Assembly: GCA_016209725.1 (NCBI GenBank)
Contig: JACQVO010000054.1
Span: forward strand, 1-15,317
Length of the DNA stretch: 15,317 bases
Direction of reading: 5' to 3'
Source of the DNA: Candidatus Methylomirabilota bacterium
GTDB taxonomy: Bacteria; Methylomirabilota; Methylomirabilia; Methylomirabilales; 2-02-FULL-66-22
Numbering within the stretch: the stretch's first letter is position 1; every line of letters starts with the position of its first letter. Below, one piece after another: positions 5,203 to 12,447 of this stretch. Made by a program: the position numbers and the translations under genes. Under the pieces are notes generated by a model. That model saw nothing but the letters and a program-made list of their open reading frames with translations, was not told where the DNA came from and searched no databases.

Positions 5203-5439
5203 CTACTTCCGCGCAGAGTGAACGAGGCGGTCGACGTCCTCTTTCGATGTGATTCCGAGCGCCTGGGCGCGCATGGAGACCTCCCGCTGTAGCTTCCGCC
5301 AGCGGCGCTCCTCGATATAGAACCGGAGGGCCTCGCGCACCAGCTCGCTCTTGGTGCGCTTCTCCTCGCGGGCGGTCCGCTCGGCCTCGCGGAGGATCTC
5401 GGGGTGGGGGGAAACGGTCAGTGTGCCTGTCGTGCGCAT
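5203..5439 (-). CDS. Ribbon-helix-helix (CopG/Arc-type) antitoxin
   Basis: A 78-residue protein starting MRTTGTLTVSPHPEI, where TGTLTVS is the DNA-contacting strand. It continues with LREAERTAREEKRTKSELVREALRFYIEERRW, the two helices of the fold (about residues 13-45). The C-terminal part (SMRAQALGITSKEDVDRLV) is the usual toxin-binding extension. The start follows GAGGAG, and a TAAGAT -10-like box (5462-5467, minus strand) lies upstream. It is the first gene of a two-gene unit whose PIN toxin partner is now a remnant. Intact and apparently still expressible, it may serve as a regulator or as an anti-addiction factor. Confidence 0.88.
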   Translation of the reverse strand: MRTTGTLTVSPHPEILREAERTAREEKRTKSELVREALRFYIEERRWRKLQREVSMRAQALGITSKEDVDRLVHSARK

Positions 5440-5561
5440 GGTCGAGACTCCTCGGGAGAGAATCTTACTTGGTCAGGTAACCCGAGGACCATTGGAGGTC
5501 AAGCCCAACGTGCGGCTCCCAACCCGATCCGCCTTGCGACTTGGAGGGTACGACTGCTACA

Positions 5562-5948
5562 ATGCCCCGCATGTGGCAGCGACTCTTACCGTTGCTCTTG
5601 GTCGTCAGCGCGGTGGTCACCCTGGCCGACGGCGGGGTTTCGCCGCGCTCGCTCCAGGCCGCGCTGGTTGCACACCGGACCGTCCTCGCAGATCCTGATG
5701 GCTGGGCGCTGGTCCGCGGGCCGCTCGGCGACCGCCCCCAGGCGAGGTTTGCCGCCGGATCGCAGTCTTCGCGCGATGCCCGCCCTCCGACGCCGGATGA
5801 TTCAGCGATCCTCGCGGATGCCCATGGGGTCCCAGGCCTGCACACCGGTGCTCGCCTGCCGGCGTCACGCGTCCAGCCCAGCCCCTCACCCTTCCGCCTC
5901 GGCTCCCTCTCGCGCGCGCCTCCTGGCCCGTCCGCTGCCCTCTTCTGA
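5562..5948 (+). CDS. Putative exported hypothetical protein
   Basis: I place the start at 5562 (MPRMWQRLL), 12 bp or so after GGAGGG; an ATG at 5541 is alternative. The 128-residue product begins with a clear hydrophobic segment, LLPLLLVVSAVVTLADG (about residues 8-25), which looks like a signal peptide or single anchor. The rest is Pro-, Ser- and Ala-rich with no recognised domain. Third codon positions are GC-rich throughout, which supports coding, but the opposite strand is also open, as is common at this GC content. It reads in the same direction as the small membrane protein and the antiporter downstream. Function unknown. Confidence 0.45.
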   Translation: MPRMWQRLLPLLLVVSAVVTLADGGVSPRSLQAALVAHRTVLADPDGWALVRGPLGDRPQARFAAGSQSSRDARPPTPDDSAILADAHGVPGLHTGARLPASRVQPSPSPFRLGSLSRAPPGPSAALF

Positions 5949-6044
5949 GTCGCATGGTGGGACTCGACAACCTGTGCCGCGAACCGAGCGGCGGGGGCGT
6001 GATCTATCTGTAGCCGCCAACCGGTGTCGCAAGGAGGTGGCGAC

Positions 6045-6308
6045 GTGGACGCGGGTGATGTCTTGATGGCGATAGTGCTCATCGGATGCGCCGGTTGGAT
6101 TGTCTGGGTTAAGCTCACATCCAAACGAAGAGCGCGCGAATCGGGGAACAAGGAGGAAGCAGTAGTCGCCGATGGCGGTCCACAGCCGCCGGGCGTCCCG
6201 GAACCCTCAGAGCCTGTGCCCCCAGAGGCGCCACCCCCAACGGGCAGACGGGCGCGCGGGACGCGCACGGGGCGGACCTCCCCTCCTGCCGGACACCGGA
6301 GGACTTGA
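6045..6308 (+). CDS. Small single-pass membrane protein, hypothetical
   Basis: I chose the GTG at 6045 because AAGGAGGTG (6031-6039) lies at ideal spacing; an ATG at 6024 would place that ribosome site inside the gene. The 87-residue product has one hydrophobic helix, VLMAIVLIGCAGWIVWVKL (about residues 6-24), then a positively charged segment (TSKRRARES), suggesting the N-terminus faces out and the tail is cytoplasmic. The tail is rich in Pro, Gly and Glu and looks disordered. It lies 244 bp before the antiporter gene on the same strand. No family recognised. Confidence 0.6.
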   Translation: MDAGDVLMAIVLIGCAGWIVWVKLTSKRRARESGNKEEAVVADGGPQPPGVPEPSEPVPPEAPPPTGRRARGTRTGRTSPPAGHRRT

Positions 6309-6552
6309 GCGGCGACACCTAGATGCTGGAGACCGATGGCCTCCGGCCCGCCGCCACTGTCGCTCACCGCATCCCGAATGGTCGCAGCGTCCATGCGCCA
6401 AGCGCGCACAATCGCCGGGCGTGCTCACGTGCGCGAGGAGCGGTCCGGCCGAGGGAGCCGCTCGCCGGCGCCGGTCGTTCGACACCACCGGCGGCGTCCC
6501 GGGTCGCCCGGGCCAGGGGGGTCAGTCGTCCCGCACAGGAGCAGGGTCACAC

Positions 6553-8172
6553 ATGCCGACGGATGCCAGTTTCTTCCGCGATCTCGCCTATGTGCTCTTG
6601 GCCGCCGGCGTTGGCGGGGCCGCCGCGCGGCTCACGCGCCAGCCCTTGATCGTGGGGTACGTCCTCGGCGGCATCCTCGTGAGCCCCTTCACGCCGGGCC
6701 CGGTCGTCTCCGAGATCCACACCTTCGAACTGTTCGCCGAGATCGGCGTCATCCTCCTCATGTTCTTCATCGGCGCCGAGTTCTCGCCCCAGGAACTCCT
6801 GCGATCGAAATGGGTGGGGTTCGTCGGCGGCACGCTCGGCATCCTCGCGCTGACGGCCCTCGGCTTCGGCGCGGTCCGGCTCCTCGGGTGGCCGCCCGTT
6901 CCCGCGCTCATCGTGGGCATGATCGTCTCCACGGCGAGCACCCTGGTGCTGGTCCGGCTCCTCCTCGACCGCGGCGAGCTGCACGCCCGCCATGGACGGG
7001 TGGCGGTCGGCATCACCCTGGTGGACGACCTCGCCGTCGTGATCTTCATCATCCTCATTCCCTCCCTGGGGGCCCTGGAGCCGGGACGACTTGCCGCGGT
7101 CGGACTGGCGCTCGGGAAGGCCGTGCTCATCCTCCTCCCCTTCGGGGTCCTTGCCGCGAAGGTGTTCCCCCGGCTCCTGGCACGGGTCGCCCAATCCCAG
7201 AGCCGGGAATTGTTCCTCATCGTCACGCTGATCCTCAGCGTCGGGACGGCGGCGCTGAGTCAAGCTGCCGGGCTGTCCCTGGCGCTCGGTGCCTTCCTGG
7301 CCGGCCTCATCATCAGCGGGTCCGACTACGCGCACGAAGCCCTGGCGGTCCTCGTCCCGCTCCGCGATGTCTTCGTCGCCGTCTTCTTCGTGACCGTCGG
7401 GGTGCTGATCGACCCGCGGACCCTGCTCGACAACGTGCCGCTCGTGGGCGCCATGATCGGCCTCGTGTTGGTCGGCAAGCTGGTGGTGTGTACCCTGCTC
7501 GTCCGGCTCTTCCGCGAGACCTGGCGCACGGCGCTCCTGGTCGCGGTGAGCCTCACCCAGATCGGGGAGTTCGCGTTCCTCCTCGCCCGCGCGGCGATGA
7601 GTGCCGGACACCTGGACCAGGCCGTGTTCAACGCCACCCTCCTCACCGCGCTCCTGACCATCCTGCTCACTGCCGTGTTGCTGCGGACCGTGCCCGCGTG
7701 GGTGGCCGACCGGGACCGTGTCTGCCTGGCCGCCACCCGGAGCACCCACCGGGATGACGACACGCCTCGGGGCCATGTCATCCTGTGCGGCTTCGGCCCC
7801 CTGGGGAGCGCGGTCGGGGAGGCTCTGGAGACCTTCAGGCTTCCCTTCCTGGTGGTCGAGACCGATCCGGACACCATCCGGGGGCTTGCGGGCCGGGGCA
7901 TTCCCACCCTGTATGGGGATGCGCAGCAGGAGCACATCTTGGAGCACGTCGGCCTCGCCCGGGCGGCCGCGCTGATCGTGACGCTGACGGAAGGAGAGGC
8001 CGCGTACGGCATCGTCCGGGCGGCGCGGACCCTGAGCTCCCGATCCTGGTGCGGGCCGGCTCACCCGAGGAACAGCAGCGACTACGGGCGGCCGGGGCCA
8101 CCGGCGTCGTCCAGCCCCGGCTGGAGGGGGCGGCATTCCTCATCCAGGAGACGCTGGCACACCTCGGGCTGA
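6553..8172 (+). CDS. CPA2 (KefB-type) cation:proton antiporter with TrkA-N domain, frame-disrupted
   Basis: I place the start at 6553 (MPTDASFFRDLAYVLL). About residues 8-385 form the Na/H-exchanger transmembrane domain, with the typical QPLIVGYVLGGILVSP, LMFFIGAEFSPQELL, LVDDLAVVIFIILIPS and SLALGAFLAGLIISGSDY segments and SLTQIGEFAFLLA near its end. From residue 407 the cytoplasmic TrkA-N (RCK) nucleotide-binding domain begins: GHVILCGFGPLGSAVG, an acidic VVETD strand end, then PTLYGDAQQEHIL. After about residue 493 the frame becomes non-homologous and stops at 8172. Homology continues in another frame from about 8031 and returns to the first frame near 8210. Family members exchange K+ or Na+ for protons across the inner membrane, gated by the RCK domain. 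As read, the product is truncated inside TrkA-N. Confidence 0.88.
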   Translation: MPTDASFFRDLAYVLLAAGVGGAAARLTRQPLIVGYVLGGILVSPFTPGPVVSEIHTFELFAEIGVILLMFFIGAEFSPQELLRSKWVGFVGGTLGILALTALGFGAVRLLGWPPVPALIVGMIVSTASTLVLVRLLLDRGELHARHGRVAVGITLVDDLAVVIFIILIPSLGALEPGRLAAVGLALGKAVLILLPFGVLAAKVFPRLLARVAQSQSRELFLIVTLILSVGTAALSQAAGLSLALGAFLAGLIISGSDYAHEALAVLVPLRDVFVAVFFVTVGVLIDPRTLLDNVPLVGAMIGLVLVGKLVVCTLLVRLFRETWRTALLVAVSLTQIGEFAFLLARAAMSAGHLDQAVFNATLLTALLTILLTAVLLRTVPAWVADRDRVCLAATRSTHRDDDTPRGHVILCGFGPLGSAVGEALETFRLPFLVVETDPDTIRGLAGRGIPTLYGDAQQEHILEHVGLARAAALIVTLTEGEAAYGIVRAARTLSSRSWCGPAHPRNSSDYGRPGPPASSSPGWRGRHSSSRRRWHTSG

Positions 8173-8538
8173 CCGCCGAGCGCGCCGACGCCTACCTGGA
8201 CCGGTTTTTGCGAAGCCATGGGTCTGCCCGTTCGCCGGAGCCCACTCGGGCCCGACGTCCTGCCCGAGCTTCGCGAGGTGCACCTCACCGCCGCGGCTGA
8301 GCTCGCGGATCAAACGCTCCGCGAAGCTCGTGTCCGGGAGCGGTTCGGCGTCCTCGTCTTGGCCGTCCGGCGCGCGGACGGGACGAGCATGATGACTCCC
8401 TCTCCTGATACGCCCCTTCGTCCCGGCGATCAGTTCCGCGTCTTCGGGCTCCCTGCTCAGCTCGCGGCATTTGAGGCGGCAACCGGCGGTGCCGCTAGGG
8501 GCACCGTGGGACGACGGGAATTGGAGGGACGCCACTGA
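8031..8538 (+). pseudogene. Detached C-terminal RCK part of the antiporter (TrkA-N end and TrkA-C)
   Basis: From about 8031 to 8204 a shifted frame continues the TrkA-N fold: PELPILVRAGSPEEQQRLRA, GVVQPRLEGAAFLIQETLAHLG, then DAYLDRF. Near 8205-8209 (a TTTTT run) the coding frame moves back to that of the antiporter, giving MGLPVRRSPLG, ELREVHLTAAAELADQTLRE, RFGVLVLAVRRADG and PLRPGDQFRVFGLPAQLAAFE, which is a TrkA-C domain ending at 8538. The intact protein would have been about 660 residues. Whether the ATG at 8218 is used as a separate start is unclear; I see no good ribosome site. Sequencing error and true mutation are both possible. Confidence 0.75.
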
Positions 8539-8863
8539 GGAGCGCAGTGAGGTCGGGCAGGGGATTCTGACATTCCGCAGTGAGACCGCGGCTGCCCCCC
8601 GATCGCCACCAAAACGACGCAGTTTGAAGTACCCCTGGCCGACGGAGTCCGCCGAGTGCGAAAGGGGGGGCGATCCCTGATGGTGGGGGAACCCGCTCCA
8701 AGGCTATGCCTCATACTGATCGAATGGTCAGCGGGTAGCCAGGGGACTCCAGAGGCCTGTGCCGAGGTCCACAGGCCCCTGGCTTGCTGATCGTGACTAT
8801 CCGCTTCGTACGAAGTCTGTAATCCGCAAGAATTCGATCCGGTACTGGAGTTGGTCCTCCGAA
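8539..8863. other. Gene-free convergent junction
   Basis: About 325 bp between the converging antiporter and dehydrogenase genes. No coding sequence is supported. It contains the strong hairpin listed at 8738-8783. The left half (8560-8690) has runs of G and C and a few short repeats, but nothing I can name. Confidence 0.4.
8738..8783. terminator. Strong hairpin between convergent genes
   Basis: GGCCTGTG (8754-8761) pairs with CACAGGCC (8770-8777) over an eight-base loop, and GCCAGG (8738-8743) pairs with CCTGGC (8778-8783) outside it, with a bulge on one side. Position between converging genes fits a shared transcription stop, although no T-run follows. Confidence 0.45.
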
Positions 8864-9847
8864 TCATCCGGCCGCCCGGCGCTTCATGGCCTCCGGGTTC
8901 AGGGTGCGCGGGGGAAGCTGTCCGTCCAGGTAGCTTTCGATGTTCTCCACGACCTGGCGAAAAAAGATATGGTAGGCCTCCTGCGTGACGTAGCCAGTGT
9001 GGGGGGTCAGCACAACGTTATCGAGCATCACCAGGGGATGGTTTGCCGGCAGCGGCTCGACATCGAAGACATCCAGACCCGCCCCGGCGATGCGGCGCTC
9101 TCTGAGGGCCGCCACGAGGGCGGCCTCCTCCACCAACGGGCCCCGTGCCGTGTTGATGAGATAGGCGGTCGGCTTCATGAGCGACAGGTGGTGCTCCGTG
9201 ACCAAGCCACGCGTCCGCTCGGAGAGGCGGAGGTGCAGGCTGACGACATCGCTTTCCCGGAAAACCGTGTCCAGCGGGACGAACGTGACCCCGCTGGCCG
9301 CCGCTCGCTCCTCAGTCAGTGTCGGTCCCCAGGCGATCACCCGCATGCCGAGCAACTTTCCGAACGCCGCAATCCGGCTGCCTATCCGACCCAGGCCCAG
9401 GATGCCGAGGGCCTTTCCCGCCAACTCGACGCCGATGCCGGTCTGCCACCGGCCCTCGCGCATCGCGCGGTCCTCCTGGGGAATCCCCCGCACGGTGGCC
9501 AGCAAGAGCCCGATGGTGAGCTCCATGGCCGCGACGCCTGAGCCCTCGGTCTCCGTGATCAGGACGCCGCGGGCCGTTGCGGCGGTAGCTTCAACCTGCC
9601 CCGAGTTCCGGCCTGTGAGCGCCAGGAGCTCCAGCGCGGGCAGCCGCGCGAGCAGCGAGGCGGGAAACCGCGTCCGCTCCCGGATCAAGACCAGGATCTC
9701 GTACGGCGCGAGCCGGCGGACCAGCTCATCCTCGCTCAACAGCGTGTCGCGAAAAGCGTCCACCGTGGCTCGTCCGGAAAGCCGCGACCAGTAGGGAAGC
9801 GAGGGCACCGTGCCCTGATAATCATCCAGAATCGCGATTCGCTTCAT
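8864..9847 (-). CDS. D-isomer specific 2-hydroxyacid dehydrogenase (NAD-dependent)
   Basis: The 327-residue protein has the complete family layout. The nucleotide-binding domain carries GLGRIGS (residues 151-157) after KALGIL. The catalytic set is Arg235 in INTARGPLV, Glu264 in DVEPLP and His283 in TPHTGY. The N-terminal half forms the catalytic domain with LTGRNSGQVEATAA and AMELTIGLLLA. Such enzymes interconvert 2-keto acids and D-2-hydroxy acids in the cytoplasm; phosphoglycerate dehydrogenase, glyoxylate reductase and others share this layout, and the substrate cannot be fixed. At 327 residues it lacks the extra regulatory domains of long SerA proteins. The start at 9847 follows GAGGTAA. 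A short remnant of a paralogue lies at 4806-4850. Confidence 0.93.
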   Translation of the reverse strand: MKRIAILDDYQGTVPSLPYWSRLSGRATVDAFRDTLLSEDELVRRLAPYEILVLIRERTRFPASLLARLPALELLALTGRNSGQVEATAATARGVLITETEGSGVAAMELTIGLLLATVRGIPQEDRAMREGRWQTGIGVELAGKALGILGLGRIGSRIAAFGKLLGMRVIAWGPTLTEERAAASGVTFVPLDTVFRESDVVSLHLRLSERTRGLVTEHHLSLMKPTAYLINTARGPLVEEAALVAALRERRIAGAGLDVFDVEPLPANHPLVMLDNVVLTPHTGYVTQEAYHIFFRQVVENIESYLDGQLPPRTLNPEAMKRRAAG

Positions 9848-9869
9848 GATTACCTCAACCCGAAAACAT

Positions 9870-9908
9870 CAACCGCCAATCCCGCCACAGGCGGGACAAG
9901 AGCGCCAA
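9870..9908. repeat. Degenerate ACCGCCAA-type repeat with hairpin
   Basis: Reads CAACCGCCAA, then TCCCGCC-aca-GGCGGGA (9880-9896, a perfect 7-bp stem), then AAGAGCGCCAAG. It resembles the left arm of the repeat at 559-588. It sits just upstream of the dehydrogenase start on its promoter side. Confidence 0.4.
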
Positions 9909-9972
9909 GCGAAATGCTCTATCTGGGGGAAAGGTGGGGGTGAACTCGCCGAAGTTCTCACCCCCATCCCCT

Positions 9973-9995
9973 CCTTCCCCCATTCAGGGGGAAGG
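9973..9995. terminator. Hairpin downstream of the DinB gene
   Basis: CCTTCCCCC (9973-9981) pairs with GGGGGAAGG (9987-9995) across a five-base loop. The stem can be extended loosely by CACCCCC and GGGGGTG. It lies about 70 bp after the DinB stop on the minus strand and could end that transcript. Confidence 0.4.
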
Positions 9996-10068
9996 GGGTG
10001 TCTCCTGCCTCGCCGGAAGGCGGAGGGATTCGATCATCCCCCAAACGGACTCTAACGTGGCCAGCGCT

Positions 10069-10572
10069 CTATGCCCCGAGCCCCCGGTCCAGATAGAACC
10101 GGCTCATGTCGGTGCTGACCGGCTTGGCGCCGAGCTGGCGGAGCATGGTGGTGATCTGCCCCCGGTGGTATGTCCCGTGGTTGACGAGATGCTGGAGGCT
10201 GTCTACCAGGCGCAGACTGTGCGCGTTCCCTGCCATATCCCGGTAGCTGAACGGCCGGGCCAGGCCCCCTTCGGACACCGTATCCAGGAATGCCCGGCGC
10301 TCCCGGTCGAGGGCGGCGAACCGGTCCTTCAGGCTCGCCACTGTGGGGAAATCGGCGGCCGGCAATCCCTTGGACGGCGACTCGCCCTGCCACCGGCAGA
10401 GCCAGATCCACTCGGCTCCGACGATGTGGGCCAGCGTATCCCGTACGGAGGGAAAGCTGCTCCCCAGGTCCCGCAGGAATTGCTCGGGAGAGAGGGTCCC
10501 CGCTGCCCCCAAGGCTCGCTCATTCGCCCAGGCGTTGTATTCATACAGCGTGAGGATGTCCTTCCGATCCAT
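10069..10572 (-). CDS. DinB family protein
   Basis: A 167-residue four-helix-bundle protein of the DinB/YfiT type. The metal-binding histidine triad is visible as His49 (TLAHIVGAEWIW) and His132 and His136 (HLVNHGTYHRGQ). The N-terminal YEYNAWANERAL is also diagnostic. DinB-like proteins include metal-dependent thiol transferases such as bacillithiol or mycothiol S-transferases, and many uncharacterised damage-linked proteins; the substrate here is unknown. The start follows GGGAGG. Only 16 bases separate it from the DUF1847 gene upstream, so the two are almost certainly co-transcribed. Confidence 0.92.
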   Translation of the reverse strand: MDRKDILTLYEYNAWANERALGAAGTLSPEQFLRDLGSSFPSVRDTLAHIVGAEWIWLCRWQGESPSKGLPAADFPTVASLKDRFAALDRERRAFLDTVSEGGLARPFSYRDMAGNAHSLRLVDSLQHLVNHGTYHRGQITTMLRQLGAKPVSTDMSRFYLDRGLGA

Positions 10573-10588
10573 GAGGGTTTCCTCCCAT

Positions 10589-11263
10589 TCACGAAGGGAC
10601 TTCGTCTGATCCTTCCTTCCCTTCCTTCAATCGCCGGTAGTAGGTGTGGCTGGTGTACAGGGCCGCCACCGGGTTGTGTCCCAGGACGCGGTCCTTGGCG
10701 ACCAGGACCGTGGCCGGGGCCTTGGAGTGCATGAAGAAGAGGCTGTCGTGACCGACGCACAGGCCGATCACGATGTTGAGCTGCGTCCCTGCCTTTGCCA
10801 GGAGGGCGGCCTGCCCAACAGGGCTGCATATGGCCTCGTACTGGCCGGGGTGGACTTTCTCCTCATCCTTCAGACCGATCTTCTCCTTGTCGATCGATCC
10901 CGCCTTGCAGCACACCGTATACACCTCGAAGCCGCCAGCCAGGAAGATGTCCCGCGCCACCTTGGCCTCCTGCATGAGGCCGACGCAATGGGCGATGCCC
11001 AACCTGTGTGCCCCGATTCGCCGGGCGAAGTCCATGATCTCCTCGACCCGGGTGCTGCGGCAGTAGCCCGCCGCCTCCGTGCGGGCCGACTCGACCGCCA
11101 GCCGGCGGAGGTCTTCCCGTTCGAGATAGGCCCGCTGGACCTCCTGGAAGAGATCCCCTTCGACGGGCATGGGGCAAAACGACGGAGGCCTCTTCGTCTC
11201 CGGCTCGGCCGCGCACGCCTTCACTCCGCAGAGCACGCAGGTGGGTCCGGTGTATTCCGCCAT
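10589..11263 (-). CDS. DUF1847 domain-containing protein
   Basis: The 224-residue protein has the N-terminal cysteine cluster typical of DUF1847 (Cys9, Cys12, Cys17 and Cys30, in CVLCGVKAC and FCP), which looks like a metal or Fe-S site. It continues with YCRSTRVEEIMDFARRIGAHRLGIAHC, then YTVCCKAGSIDKEKIG, and ends with NIVIGLCVGHDSLFFMHSKAP, VAKDRVLGHNPVAALY and HTYYRRL. These motifs are characteristic of the family, whose function is unknown; the many conserved Cys and His residues suggest metal or redox chemistry in the cytoplasm. It leads a two-gene unit with DinB. A GGGAGG site lies ahead of the start, slightly far. Confidence 0.9.
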   Translation of the reverse strand: MAEYTGPTCVLCGVKACAAEPETKRPPSFCPMPVEGDLFQEVQRAYLEREDLRRLAVESARTEAAGYCRSTRVEEIMDFARRIGAHRLGIAHCVGLMQEAKVARDIFLAGGFEVYTVCCKAGSIDKEKIGLKDEEKVHPGQYEAICSPVGQAALLAKAGTQLNIVIGLCVGHDSLFFMHSKAPATVLVAKDRVLGHNPVAALYTSHTYYRRLKEGKEGSDEVPS

Positions 11264-11613
11264 GAGACCATGTCCTCCCGTGTATGGATGGAGTGCTGCG
11301 GGCCGCTATCGCAAGACGTATTCCGCTGACGCGAAGGGGTCAGGAGCTGCATGCGACACTGCCTGGATCGCCGCTCCGGCTGGTGTGCTGAGTCAGAGAT
11401 TCACCAACACATTCCAAGGCCCGAGGGGCGCCCCAAAGACACTGCGCCACACCCACCCGGTGGGTGGGTACCCGGCGGCCGGGTCCGGCCCTGAGGCCAC
11501 CGTTCTGTGGTGGCCGACCCGGAGCAAGGCCGCGCGGTTCTCGACGAGGCGCCAGGCGTCGGCGGGGCGTCCCTCGGGCCGGGAATTCGGCAGCGGACTT
11601 CCGATGCACCACA
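11264..11613. other. Gene-free stretch with three consecutive hairpins
   Basis: About 350 bp between the LysE stop and the DUF1847 start, both on the minus strand, so it should contain the LysE transcript end and the DUF1847 promoter. No coding sequence is convincing, although a minus-strand frame stays open across 11393-11677. The hairpin cluster at 11451-11515 is listed separately. Confidence 0.4.
11451..11515. terminator. Cluster of three hairpins after the LysE gene
   Basis: Three stem-loops stand side by side: ACCCACCC/GGGTGGGT (11451-11469, three-base loop), ACCCGG/CCGGGT (11470-11484, three-base loop) and GGCCACC/GGTGGCC (11495-11515, seven-base loop). They lie about 100-160 bp past the LysE stop on the minus strand. 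They could stop transcription or be part of a repeat; no T-run follows. Confidence 0.4.
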
Positions 11614-12240
11614 CTACCGCCGCTCGAGGAATGCGAGGCGGGCGCCGAGCCCGATGAAGACACTTCCAGTCACCCAACGGAAGAATGAGGAATTTCCCAC
11701 ACGCACTCTGATCCGCCCGCCGCTATAGCTTGCTGCCAGCGCGACGGCCACATTCACGATGGTGCCGGACGTGTTGAAGAGGACCCCCAGGAAAATGACC
11801 TGCAGGGCGACATGGCCCAGGTGCGCGTCCACGAACTGGGGGAGGAACGCCACGAAAAACAGCGCTACCTTGGGATTGAGGACGTTGGTGACGACCCCTT
11901 GGAGGAAGATTGCCGTCAGCGTGTCTTCCCTGAGCGGGGCGTCCGCAGCCCTTTGCCGAGGACCCGTGAGGGTGCGAATCCCCAGGAACACGAGGTATGC
12001 GGCCCCGGCATACTTCACGACTTGGTAGGCCATCGGAACCGCCATCATGAGACTCGCAAGGCCGAGGGCGACGGCCAGGGTATGCACCAGACACCCGCCC
12101 GCGACGCCAAAGGCGGACGCGATGCCGGCGGCGCGCCCCTGGCCGACGCTGCGCGCGATGACGTAGAGCATATCGGGCCCCGGGGTGACGTTCAGCGTGA
12201 CGGTCGCGATCAGGAACAAGAGGAGGTTGGTATGTGGCAT
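11614..12240 (-). CDS. LysE/RhtB family translocator (amino-acid exporter)
   Basis: I place the start at 12240 (MPHTNLLLFLIATVTL), giving 208 residues, the usual family length. An ATG 15 codons upstream is in frame but would be encoded by the adjacent MITE. The first helix ends in NVTPGPDMLYVIARSVGQGRAAG, the signature of LysE/RhtB exporters. Hydrophobic segments at about residues 4-22, 38-62, 66-88, 110-135, 145-170 and 185-205 fit six membrane helices. Such proteins export amino acids or small derivatives through the inner membrane by proton antiport. It is downstream of the acetamidase and amidase genes. MITE copy 1 begins five bases before the ATG, so the native ribosome site and leader have been replaced. 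Confidence 0.92.
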   Translation of the reverse strand: MPHTNLLLFLIATVTLNVTPGPDMLYVIARSVGQGRAAGIASAFGVAGGCLVHTLAVALGLASLMMAVPMAYQVVKYAGAAYLVFLGIRTLTGPRQRAADAPLREDTLTAIFLQGVVTNVLNPKVALFFVAFLPQFVDAHLGHVALQVIFLGVLFNTSGTIVNVAVALAASYSGGRIRVRVGNSSFFRWVTGSVFIGLGARLAFLERR

Positions 12241-12244
12241 GGTG

Positions 12245-12376
12245 CTAGTGTGGTGACCCCCAAATTCCTTTACAATTCCATTCACCCTGAGCCTGTCGAA
12301 GGGTGCGGAATCCGGGCTTCGACAAGCTCAGCCCGAACGGGTTCCCTGCAAAGCCATTTCTGAATCAGTACACTAG
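12245..12376 (-). mobile_element. 132-bp MITE, copy 1
   Basis: Bounded on both sides by CTAG, exactly 132 bp like copy 2, and matching its reverse complement closely. The end near the acetamidase reads inward as CTAGTGTACTGATTCAGAAA; the other end reads CTAGTGTGGTGA. The centre has two hairpins, CACCCT/AGGGTG and CGGGCT/AGCCCG, each around a TCGA-containing loop, making the whole element an imperfect palindrome. It encodes nothing. The CTAG ends with a central TA suggest IS630/Tc1-type target duplication, which is an inference. Confidence 0.8.
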
Positions 12377-12447
12377 CTTCCCCTCCGGGGTCGATCACCG
12401 CCTGTTGGGTGGCCTCAGAGCTGAAAGCTTGTCGAGCCTCGCCGCTC

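Noticed and set aside
5465..6409. A 314-residue open frame on the minus strand
   Set aside because: No motifs, Gly/Arg/Pro-rich, covers the promoter region of the antitoxin and opposes better supported plus-strand genes.
6547..8136. A 529-residue open frame on the minus strand opposite the antiporter
   Set aside because: Its composition (runs of E, D, G and Q) is the mirror of a GC-rich membrane protein gene; the plus-strand antiporter motifs are unambiguous.
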